From positions 1 through 28,877 of the forward strand of contig DPOH01000309.1 in the NCBI GenBank assembly GCA_003539755.1: a stretch of DNA of 28,877 bases, in the 5' to 3' direction. This document shows, in pieces, positions 7,416 through 14,276 of the stretch. A program made the translations under genes and the position numbers. The DNA comes from Clostridium sp. (GTDB lineage: Bacteria > Bacillota > Clostridia > Clostridiales > Clostridiaceae). The number at the start of each line of letters is the position of its first letter. Within the stretch, counting starts at the first letter, position 1. The notes under the pieces are model-generated. The model was not told the DNA's origin and did not search any database. It was given only the letters and a program-made list of their open reading frames with translations.

Positions 7416-8204
7416 ATGGACTATTCAAAGATGAAGCCTTATTCTGTGCGTAAATTAATAAGAAATGAAGAAATAACTATACCAACAGCAGGTATGTGTG
7501 CTGGTTTTGCTCAGGCTAATCTTGTTATACTGCCTAAAGACCTTGCGTATGATTTTCTTTTATTTACACAAAGAAATCCTAAATCATGTCCTTTGCTTGA
7601 AGTAAGCGATGTTGGAAATAAAATGCTTAGGGCACTAGGAAAAGATATTGATATCACCACAGATATACCTAAATATAGGGTTTATAAAAAAGGAGTAATG
7701 ACAGGAGAATATACAAATATTAAAGATTTATGGAGAGATGATTTTGTAAGCTTTTTAATAGGCTGCAGTTTTTCATTTGAATCAGAGCTGTTAGAAGAAA
7801 ATATAACTATAAGGCATATTGAGGAACATTGTAACGTCCCAATGTTTATAACAAATATAGATTGTAATCCAGCAGGAATATTCAATGGGAAAATGGTTGT
7901 GAGCATGAGGCCACTTCCACATGATCAAATTGTAAAATCAGTTTTAATAAGTGGTAGTATGCCTAAAGTTCATGGTGCACCTATTCATATTGGAGATCCT
8001 TCTCTTATTGGAATAAAGGATATTATGAAGCCGGATTTTGGAGATTATGTTCATATTAAGGAAGGGGAAGTTCCTGTATTCTGGCCATGTGGTGTTACTC
8101 CGCAGTCTGTTGTAATGAATGTAAAGCCTGATATTGTAATAACTCATGCACCAGGGCATATGCTTATAACTGATGTGAAGAATATAGATTTAAAATACAA
8201 TTAA
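7416..8204 (+). CDS. Putative hydro-lyase, DUF1445 family (D-glutamate cyclase N-terminal half)
   Basis: 262 residues, the full length of the DUF1445 / YcsI family. Typical blocks are GMCAGFAQANLVILP near 25-40, CPLLEV near 57-62, DFVSFLIGCSFSFE near 108-121, MVVSMRPLP near 179-187, HGAPIHIGDP near 203-212, FWPCGVTPQ near 232-240 and ITHAPGHMLITD near 252-260. In Bacillus subtilis ycsI sits in the pxpA-kipI-kipA operon. In animals the family forms the first domain of D-glutamate cyclase. Together with the preceding gene it should form the whole cyclase: D-glutamate to 5-oxo-D-proline with loss of water. It lies 164 bp after the DUF4392 gene, with a strong AAAGGGGGGAG ribosome site. No promoter or terminator was seen between them. 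Confidence 0.82.
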   Translation: MDYSKMKPYSVRKLIRNEEITIPTAGMCAGFAQANLVILPKDLAYDFLLFTQRNPKSCPLLEVSDVGNKMLRALGKDIDITTDIPKYRVYKKGVMTGEYTNIKDLWRDDFVSFLIGCSFSFESELLEENITIRHIEEHCNVPMFITNIDCNPAGIFNGKMVVSMRPLPHDQIVKSVLISGSMPKVHGAPIHIGDPSLIGIKDIMKPDFGDYVHIKEGEVPVFWPCGVTPQSVVMNVKPDIVITHAPGHMLITDVKNIDLKYN

Positions 8205-8230
8205 AAGTTATTTAGAGGAGTATATAAAAT

Positions 8231-8284
8231 TTGCAAGTAAAGAATAGTCATATTGGTATGAGAAATAATTTTGTAGGTGAATGA
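8231..8284 (+). CDS. Possible 17-residue upstream reading frame before pxpA
   Basis: A TTG codon at 8231 lies 10 nt after a good ribosome site AGAGGAG (8214-8220) and opens a 17-codon frame ending in TGA at 8282-8284, immediately before the probable pxpA start at 8287. The ribosome site has no other start codon to serve. It may be a leader peptide coupling pxpA translation to ribosome arrival, or the remnant of an earlier gene start. The peptide has no run of a single amino acid that would suggest attenuation. Low certainty. Confidence 0.25.
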   Translation: MQVKNSHIGMRNNFVGE

Positions 8285-8286
8285 GT

Positions 8287-9054
8287 ATGTATAGAGTTGA
8301 TATAAATTGTGATTTAGGTGAAAGCTTTGGAAATTATAAAATTGGAAGTGATGAAGAGGTTATTCGACTAATATCATCAGCCAATATTGCATGTGGATTT
8401 CATGCTTCAGATCCATTGGTTATGGATAAAACTGTTGAGATGGCAAAAAAATATGGAGTGTCAGTTGGAGCACATCCAGGATTTCATGATCTCATGGGAT
8501 TTGGAAGAAGAAAGATGGATATTACACCTTATGAAGCTAGAACTATAGTTCAGTATCAGATTGGAGCACTTAATGCATTCTGTAGAGCTCACAATACTAA
8601 AATGAATCATGTAAAACTCCATGGAGCTCTTTATAATATGGCAGGAAAGGAGTTTGAACTTGCCTTAGCAGTATGTGAAGGAATAAAAGCTATAAATCCT
8701 GAGCTTATACTTCTTGCACTTAGTGGAAGTAAGATGATTAAAGCAGCTAAAGCATCAGGAATAAGGTGTGCCAGTGAAGTTTTTGCAGACAGAGCATATA
8801 ACGATGATGGTTCTTTAGTAGATAGAAAAAAGAGTGGAGCAGTTATTACTGATGAAAATGAAGCTATAAAAAGGGTAATTAGAATGATAAAAGAAGGAAT
8901 GGTAACATCTATAAATGGACATGATGTACCAATTAATGCACAGTCAGTATGTATTCATGGTGATGGGATAAAAGCATTGAAATTTGCAGAGAAAATAAGG
9001 CAGAACCTTGAAAATAAAAATATAGAAATACTTTCTTTAGAGAAATGGGTGTAA
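8287..9054 (+). CDS. pxpA: 5-oxoprolinase subunit PxpA (LamB/YcsF family)
   Basis: 255 residues, family length. Signature blocks: DINCDLGESFGNY at the N-terminus, SSANIACGFHASDP near 34-47, GAHPGFHDLMGFGRR near 62-76, MNHVKLHGALYN near 108-119, EVFADRAYNDDGSLV near 166-180, ICHGDG-like ICIHGDG (here VCIHGDG) near 228-234. PxpA with PxpB and PxpC opens 5-oxo-L-proline to L-glutamate with ATP in Bacillus. I prefer ATG 8287 (MYRVDINCD) to ATG 8281, because AGGTG at 8275-8279 is 7 nt from 8287 and only 1 nt from 8281. The gene is separated from pxpB and pxpC by alr, an uncommon order that ties alanine racemization to the oxoprolinase. Confidence 0.9.
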   Translation: MYRVDINCDLGESFGNYKIGSDEEVIRLISSANIACGFHASDPLVMDKTVEMAKKYGVSVGAHPGFHDLMGFGRRKMDITPYEARTIVQYQIGALNAFCRAHNTKMNHVKLHGALYNMAGKEFELALAVCEGIKAINPELILLALSGSKMIKAAKASGIRCASEVFADRAYNDDGSLVDRKKSGAVITDENEAIKRVIRMIKEGMVTSINGHDVPINAQSVCIHGDGIKALKFAEKIRQNLENKNIEILSLEKWV

Positions 9055-9117
9055 TTAAATGTACTTAATTAAAAGTATTATATTTATTTTTAATGGTAAA
9101 AGAAGGTGGAGATATTA

Positions 9118-10239
9118 GTGAGAGATTATCTTAGAACTTATATAAAAGTAGATTTGAATGCTATAGAAAATAATATAAATGAAGTTAGAAAAAGAATAGA
9201 TAAAAGTGTAAAAGTTCTTGCTGTCATAAAAGCAGATGCATATGGACATGGAGCAGTACAAGTAGGAAAGTTTTTAAATAATAAGGTGGATTACTTTGGT
9301 GTTGCAACATTGGAAGAAGCAGTGGAATTAAGAACAAATAGTATAGATAAACCAATATTGATTTTAGGATATGTATCACCACAGCAATATGAAGAAGTTA
9401 TAAAATATGATGTTACTACAACAGTCTACAATCTTGAAATGGCTGAAAAACTTAATGAAATAGCTGAAAAGTTTAAGAAAAGAGCCAAGGTCCATATTGC
9501 TCTTGAAACAGGAATGAATAGAATTGGATTTAAGGTATGTGGTAGAAGCATAGAGGATGTAAAGAGTATAAGTAAAATGAAAAATGTAATTCTTGAAGGC
9601 ATGTTTACACACTTTTCATGTGCAGATGAGAAAGATAAGGATTATTCGAAAATGCAGATGAATAAATATGATGAATTTGTATCAGCATTAGAAGAAAATA
9701 ATATAGATATTCCACTAAAGCATATGTGTAATAGTGCTGGAATAATGGAATTTGAAGATCATCGTTTTGATATGGTTAGAAGTGGAATAATTACATATGG
9801 ACTATATCCATCTGATGAAGTGGACAATGGTTCCTTGAATTTAAAAAGTGCATTGGAATGGAAGTCTCATGTAATAAATATTTCTGAAGTCTCAGAAGGT
9901 GTTGGTGTAAGCTATGGGAAGACTTATATTACAAAAGGGACAACTAAGATTGCAACTATATCTGTAGGATATGCAGATGGATATAAAAGAGGCCTATCAA
10001 ACAAGGGAAGAGTTTTAATTCATGGTCAGTATGCTCCAATAATAGGGCGTGTGTGCATGGATCAGATGATGGTAGATGTTACTCATATTAATGATGTGAA
10101 AATAGAAGATGAAGTTACTCTTATAGGACAAGATGGAACAAATAATATAAGTGTTGAAGAACTTGCAGATATTGCAGGAAGCTTCAATTATGAATTTGTA
10201 TGTGGAATTGGAAAAAGGGTAATAAGAACTTACGCATAA
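9118..10239 (+). CDS. alr: Alanine racemase
   Basis: 373-residue fold-type III PLP enzyme interconverting L- and D-alanine. PLP lysine K38 lies in AVIKADAYGHG and the second catalytic base Tyr266 in GVSYGKTY. Also seen are ETGMNRIGF near 130-138, MCNSAGIM near 203-210, the RSGIITYGLYP block near 221-231 and CMDQMMVDVT near 311-320. The GTG at 9118 is preferred to a GTG at 9106, because AAGGTGG (9103-9109) overlaps the latter and stands 8 nt from the former. It is embedded between pxpA and pxpB, so it probably serves catabolic D-alanine supply to Dat rather than (or besides) the cell wall. Presence of a second alr elsewhere in the genome would support that. A different amino-acid racemase specificity is possible. 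Confidence 0.92.
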   Translation: MRDYLRTYIKVDLNAIENNINEVRKRIDKSVKVLAVIKADAYGHGAVQVGKFLNNKVDYFGVATLEEAVELRTNSIDKPILILGYVSPQQYEEVIKYDVTTTVYNLEMAEKLNEIAEKFKKRAKVHIALETGMNRIGFKVCGRSIEDVKSISKMKNVILEGMFTHFSCADEKDKDYSKMQMNKYDEFVSALEENNIDIPLKHMCNSAGIMEFEDHRFDMVRSGIITYGLYPSDEVDNGSLNLKSALEWKSHVINISEVSEGVGVSYGKTYITKGTTKIATISVGYADGYKRGLSNKGRVLIHGQYAPIIGRVCMDQMMVDVTHINDVKIEDEVTLIGQDGTNNISVEELADIAGSFNYEFVCGIGKRVIRTYA

Positions 10240-10262
10240 TATAAAGGCTGGGGTAATAGATT

Positions 10263-10970
10263 ATGGATAAATATAAATTTAATATTTACCAGATAAGTGA
10301 AACATCTGCTCTTGTGGAGTTTGGAAATGAAATTAATCCTGATACAAATAAAAAAATACGAATCCTATGTGACTATTTAGAGAACAATTCATTCTACGGT
10401 TTAGTAGAATACATACCTTATTTTACAAGCATATCTGTAATTTATGATCCCATAAAAATAAATTCAATTAGTCCCTTTGAAAAAGTAAAAGAAATGCTGG
10501 AAAGTATATTATCAGAATTAGATTTTTCAGCAGAATATGAAGAGCATATAGTTGAAATTCCAGTATGTTATGGAAATGAGTATGGACCAGATATTGAATA
10601 TGTTGCAGAAGTGAATAACATGAGTGTAAGTGATGTTATAGATATTCATTCAAAAGGAAAATATCTTGTGTACATGATTGGCTTTGCACCAGGATTCCCT
10701 TATTTAGGGGGCATGTCAGAGAAAATTGCTACCCCAAGGAGAGGTACTCCAAGAACAGCAGTGCCAGAAGGTTCTGTTGGAATTGCAGGGATGCAGACAG
10801 GAGTATACCCATTAGAGACACCTGGAGGATGGCAGATAATAGGGCGAACTCCACTTAAGCTTTTTGATGCTGAAAGTAAAGATAAAACTCTTTTAAAATG
10901 TGGAGACATAATAAAGTTTTATCCTATTTCATGTAATGAATATTTAAACATAAAGGAGAAATTATCATGA
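10263..10970 (+). CDS. pxpB: 5-oxoprolinase subunit PxpB (KipI family, AHS1 domain)
   Basis: 235 residues, full length for PxpB/KipI. It contains the AHS1 (carboxyltransferase C/D) domain with the diagnostic blocks GFAPGFPYLGG near 140-150, ATPRRGTPRTAVPEGSVGIA near 156-175 and YPLETPGGWQIIGRTPL near 182-198. AHS1 is the first half of the carboxyltransferase part of urea carboxylase; in Bacillus the protein was first described as the KinA inhibitor KipI and later shown to be an oxoprolinase subunit. Its last 4 nt overlap the pxpC start (ATGA), indicating tight translational coupling and probably a PxpBC heteromer. Ribosome site GGCTGGGG precedes the ATG. Confidence 0.92.
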   Translation: MDKYKFNIYQISETSALVEFGNEINPDTNKKIRILCDYLENNSFYGLVEYIPYFTSISVIYDPIKINSISPFEKVKEMLESILSELDFSAEYEEHIVEIPVCYGNEYGPDIEYVAEVNNMSVSDVIDIHSKGKYLVYMIGFAPGFPYLGGMSEKIATPRRGTPRTAVPEGSVGIAGMQTGVYPLETPGGWQIIGRTPLKLFDAESKDKTLLKCGDIIKFYPISCNEYLNIKEKLS

Positions 10971-11989
10971 GCATAAGTGTTTTGAAACCTGGACTTTTGA
11001 CAACAGTTCAGGATAGTGGGAGATATGGGTATCAGAAAAGTGGAATCGTTGTAAGTGGGGCAATGGATATATATGATATGAAGCTTGCTAATATTGCTAT
11101 AGGTAATGATGAAAATGAAGGAGTTCTTGAAGCTACAATGATTGGACCATCTTTAAAGATAAGTAAAGGAGAGCTTATTGCTATAACAGGAGCAGATATT
11201 TCTCCAACAATAAATAAAATAAAAGTTCCAATGGGGAGGCCAGTTTATATAAAAGAAGATTCAATATTAGAATTTGGACAATGTAAAAAAGGATGTAGAA
11301 CTTATATTGCAGTATGTGGAGGATTTGATATAAAGTCTGTTATGGGCAGTATAAGCACTTATTTAAGGGGAAAATTAGGTGGATTAGAAGGTAGAGCTTT
11401 AAAAAAGGGGGATGTCTTAAATGTGAGGCCTAAGAGCGTAACAGGTGAAAATATTATAAAAAAGCTTGTTGCTGGTTCAAAAGGTATATATGATTATTCA
11501 GAATTCTGTGCACCACATTGGTATATTAGAAATTATTCAGATTATAGTAAGAGTAATTCAAAGTATAAAGTAGTAAGAGCTTTTGAAGATAGGCAGTATA
11601 AAAACTTTGGAGGTGAATCCACAGAAAAGTTTTGGAATAGTGAATTTGTAATAGATTCTAAGAGTGATAGGATGGGATATAGGCTTAAAGGTCCAAAGAT
11701 TATTATGGATGAAAAAATTGAAATGATTTCTGGGGAAGTTTCTTTTGGAACAATTCAAATTCCGTCTGATGGTAATCCTATTATTTTACTAGCAGATAGA
11801 GCAACAGCAGGAGGATATCCTAAGATTGCTCATGTATGTGATTATGATATTCAAAAGTTAGTTCAGATAAAGCCAGGAGAAAGTATTAAATTTGAGAAGA
11901 TAGATATTAAAGAAGCTGAGAAATTATATATAGAAAGATTAAAAGAGATAGAAGAATTAAAGAAATCAATAGAACTTATAACTTACTAA
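10967..11989 (+). CDS. pxpC: 5-oxoprolinase subunit PxpC (KipA family, AHS2 domain, biotin-dependent carboxyltransferase-like)
   Basis: 340 residues with the AHS2 domain. Typical blocks: VLKPGLLTTVQDSGRYGYQ at the N-terminus, SGAMDIYDMKLANI near 30-43, EATMIGPSL near 55-63, TGADISPTIN near 74-83, AVCGGFDI near 114-121, then the C-terminal SDRMGYRLKGP near 233-243 and PSDGNPIILLADRATAGGYPK near 264-284. AHS2 pairs with AHS1 in the carboxyltransferase of urea carboxylase and in oxoprolinase. It overlaps pxpB by 4 nt and is followed closely by BCCP and biotin carboxylase genes, so this copy may form a true biotin-linked assembly. Confidence 0.92.
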   Translation: MSISVLKPGLLTTVQDSGRYGYQKSGIVVSGAMDIYDMKLANIAIGNDENEGVLEATMIGPSLKISKGELIAITGADISPTINKIKVPMGRPVYIKEDSILEFGQCKKGCRTYIAVCGGFDIKSVMGSISTYLRGKLGGLEGRALKKGDVLNVRPKSVTGENIIKKLVAGSKGIYDYSEFCAPHWYIRNYSDYSKSNSKYKVVRAFEDRQYKNFGGESTEKFWNSEFVIDSKSDRMGYRLKGPKIIMDEKIEMISGEVSFGTIQIPSDGNPIILLADRATAGGYPKIAHVCDYDIQKLVQIKPGESIKFEKIDIKEAEKLYIERLKEIEELKKSIELITY

Positions 11990-12089
11990 TGTCTTATATT
12001 AGTTTGTTAGAAGAATTTAATTGAGAATTATTTTCTTCGCAACATGTTGCGAAAGATTATTTATAAGTATTTGTGGGCAGGTGGGGCAA

Positions 12090-12566
12090 GTGATAGAAAT
12101 AGAAGATCTTGAAAAGATAATAAGTATTGTGGAAAAGCATAATATTTCACATTTTGAATTTGAGCAAGATGATAGCAGAGTAATTATTGAAAAGAATGCA
12201 GGCAGTATTTTAAAATCAACTTTTAATCAAGATATAAAAGATTACGATGAAAATATAAAGGACAATAATATTAATCATAAGGAACAAGAAAGTTATGTTG
12301 AAAAGTCATGTGAAAAAGATCGTGAGTGTAATAAAAAAGTAATTAAATCCACTCTTGCAGGAACTTTTTATCTTAGAAAAGATGAAAATTCAGAGCCTTT
12401 TGTAAAAGTTGGAGATAGTGTTAAGGAAGATACTATTATAGGTCTTGTAGAGGTGATGAAGCTCTTTAATGAAATTGAAGTTGGAGTAGAAGGAGAAATT
12501 TCTAAAATATTAGTGAAGGATAAAGATTTTGTTGAATATGGACAGCCTTTATTTGAGCTAATCTAG
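12090..12566 (+). CDS. accB: Biotin carboxyl carrier protein (AccB-like)
   Basis: 158 residues from the GTG at 12090, normal for AccB. The N-terminal helix ([23 protein letters not shown], abbreviated here) is the usual AccB start. Residues 45-82 form an acidic, Asn/Lys/Glu-rich linker in place of the more common Pro/Ala linker. Residues 84-158 form the biotinyl domain with the biotin-accepting Lys124 in VEVMKLFNE. The TTG at 12021 would add an out-of-family 23-residue segment, while AGGTGG (12079-12084) lies 5 nt before 12090. The gene lies between pxpC and the biotin carboxylase gene, not with fatty-acid genes, so it probably serves the oxoproline enzyme rather than acetyl-CoA carboxylase. 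Confidence 0.88.
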   Translation: MIEIEDLEKIISIVEKHNISHFEFEQDDSRVIIEKNAGSILKSTFNQDIKDYDENIKDNNINHKEQESYVEKSCEKDRECNKKVIKSTLAGTFYLRKDENSEPFVKVGDSVKEDTIIGLVEVMKLFNEIEVGVEGEISKILVKDKDFVEYGQPLFELI

Positions 12567-12594
12567 GAGTTTTTATATGAAAGGTGGTGGTTCT

Positions 12595-13941
12595 TTGTTT
12601 AAGAAGGTACTTATAGCAAATAGAGGAGAAATTGCAGTAAGGATAATACGTGCATGTCATGAACTAGGTATTAAGGCAGTTGCTATATACTCTGAAGCAG
12701 ATAAAGATTCTCTTCATGTAAGACTGGCAGATGAAGCTTACTGCATAGGCAAATGCTCGCCAAAGGACACTTATTTAAATATTAATAATATCTTAAACAT
12801 TGCAATTCATTCAAAAGTAGATGCTGTACATCCAGGTTATGGATTCTTATCTGAAAGCTCTCTTTTCGCAAGAACCTGCGAAAAATTTAGTATACACTTT
12901 ATTGGCCCTAATTATGATGTTATAGATAAATTAGGTGAAAAGTCTAATGCAAAGGATACTATGAAGGATGCAGGTGTACCTATAGTTCCAGGAAGTGATG
13001 GAGAAATAGAGAGTGAAGAGGAAGCTTTAGTTACTGCTCATAATATTGGATATCCTGTTATAGTAAAAGCATCTGCTGGTGGTGGTGGAAAAGGCATGAG
13101 AGTTGCAAGGAGCGATGATGAACTTGTTAATGCAATGAGAGAGTGCAGAAAAGAAGCTGAAAGCTATTTTGGAAATCCAGCACTATATATGGAGAAATAT
13201 CTTGAGTTTACAAGGCATATTGAAATTCAAGTTATAGGGGATAACTACGGAAATGTAGTTTATTTAGGGGAAAGGGATTGTACAATACAGAGAAGACATC
13301 AAAAGCTAGTAGAAGAATCGCCATCTCCAGCATTGGATAAAGAAATGCGTGAAACTATGGGAAAGGCTGCAGTAAGTGCTTCAAAGGCTGTAGGTTATAA
13401 CAGTGTAGGTACAGTTGAGTTTCTTTTAAATGAAGAGGATAATAATTTTTATTTTATGGAAATGAACACAAGGATACAAGTAGAGCATGGTGTTACTGAA
13501 ATGGTAACAGGAATTGATCTTATAAAAGAGCAGATTTTAGCTGCCTATGGAAATGAGCTTTCATTTAAGCAGGATGATATTAAGATTAATGGTTGTGCTA
13601 TTGAATGTAGAATTAATGCAGAAAATCCAGAGAGGGACTTTATGCCCTCACCAGGGGAAATAAAAGAATATATTGCTCCAGGAGGAATTGGTATAAGGAT
13701 AGATAGTGCATGTTATAGTGGATATTCTATTTCTCCATTTTATGATTCCATGATATCAAAGGTTGTAGCATGGGGGAGAGATAGAGAGGAAGCCATAGTA
13801 AGAATGAAACGTGCTCTTGATGAATTTGTTATTGAGGGAGTAAATACTACTATACCGTTTCATAAGGCTCTTATGGATAATGAAGTTTTCAGAAGTGGTA
13901 AATTTAATACTAAATTTATGGAGCTTAATAAGGTTTTATAA
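12595..13941 (+). CDS. accC: Biotin carboxylase (AccC-like)
   Basis: 448 residues from a TTG at 12595, the canonical AccC length, beginning [25 protein letters not shown] (12580-12587) stands 7 nt before this TTG, while the ATG at 12577 precedes the ribosome site itself. ATP-grasp features: the glycine loop [12 protein letters not shown] near 159-170, [13 protein letters not shown] near 229-241, and the catalytic strand [14 protein letters not shown] near 288-301, in which the usual Pro after His is Gly. The C-terminal domain includes [15 protein letters not shown] [11 protein letters not shown] near 333-343. It carboxylates biotin on BCCP using ATP and bicarbonate. No acetyl-CoA carboxyltransferase genes (accA, accD) are nearby; the only carboxyltransferase-type neighbours are PxpB and PxpC. 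Confidence 0.92.
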   Translation: MFKKVLIANRGEIAVRIIRACHELGIKAVAIYSEADKDSLHVRLADEAYCIGKCSPKDTYLNINNILNIAIHSKVDAVHPGYGFLSESSLFARTCEKFSIHFIGPNYDVIDKLGEKSNAKDTMKDAGVPIVPGSDGEIESEEEALVTAHNIGYPVIVKASAGGGGKGMRVARSDDELVNAMRECRKEAESYFGNPALYMEKYLEFTRHIEIQVIGDNYGNVVYLGERDCTIQRRHQKLVEESPSPALDKEMRETMGKAAVSASKAVGYNSVGTVEFLLNEEDNNFYFMEMNTRIQVEHGVTEMVTGIDLIKEQILAAYGNELSFKQDDIKINGCAIECRINAENPERDFMPSPGEIKEYIAPGGIGIRIDSACYSGYSISPFYDSMISKVVAWGRDREEAIVRMKRALDEFVIEGVNTTIPFHKALMDNEVFRSGKFNTKFMELNKVL

Positions 13942-14012
13942 GATTTCTTTAAACAGTTAAAAATCTTTAGTAAAACATTGAAAAAACTTTATAAAAATAA
14001 CCGCAATTATTA

Positions 14013-14040
14013 TTGAAAATTAATTAAAAGATAGTATAAT
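14013..14040 (+). promoter_or_regulatory. Sigma-A promoter for the AGCS transporter gene
   Basis: TTGAAA at 14013-14018 and a consensus TATAAT at 14035-14040 with a 16-bp spacer. Transcription would begin near 14047, about 27 nt upstream of the leader hairpin. There is no convincing terminator between accC and this promoter (only a bulged AT-rich hairpin around 13940-13970), so the symporter can be read from both. Confidence 0.7.
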
Positions 14041-14070
14041 AATAATCAATAAAAGTAAATATTTAGAAAA

Positions 14071-14131
14071 TGTAATCCGTGATTACAGGACAATGAAGTC
14101 TAAATTCTGTTCTGTAAGCATGGATTTTTTT
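14071..14131 (+). promoter_or_regulatory. AGCS leader: terminator-type hairpin with conserved GACAATGnnGTC loop and competing hairpins
   Basis: The terminator stem pairs 14074-14091 with 14109-14126 (three G-U wobbles, one A-G mismatch), loop 17 nt, seven T at 14125-14131 then ATT. Two alternative hairpins use the same 5' arm: a perfect TGTAATC/GATTACA (14071-14077 with 14081-14087, loop CGT) and ACAG-GAC-AATGAA-GTC-…-CTGT (14085-14110). The latter matches the dat leader in sequence, loop position and T-tract. The T-run ends about 145 nt before the AGCS start. This is the layout of a transcription attenuator controlled by a ligand or RNA-binding protein, partner unknown. Confidence 0.6.
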
Positions 14132-14276
14132 ATTATCATTTTTACTTTATGAAACTACATTACAAATAAGTTAAGAGGAGAGTGAAAAGAGAAAAATCAT
14201 AAAGTATAAATTTTTATTAGAAGGTTAGGAATTATAAGAAATAAAAAAGTAATAAGCAGAAAAGGGAGGAATAATA

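Noticed and set aside
13940..13972. Intrinsic terminator after the biotin carboxylase gene
   Set aside because: The hairpin is AT-rich, bulged and followed by TTTAGT rather than a proper U-tract.
14041..14110. Complete ANTAR dual-hairpin target in the AGCS leader
   Set aside because: Only one A1/G4 hexaloop hairpin is visible. The other upstream hairpin has a 3-nt loop, so the standard two-hairpin target is not met; kept only as a hint.
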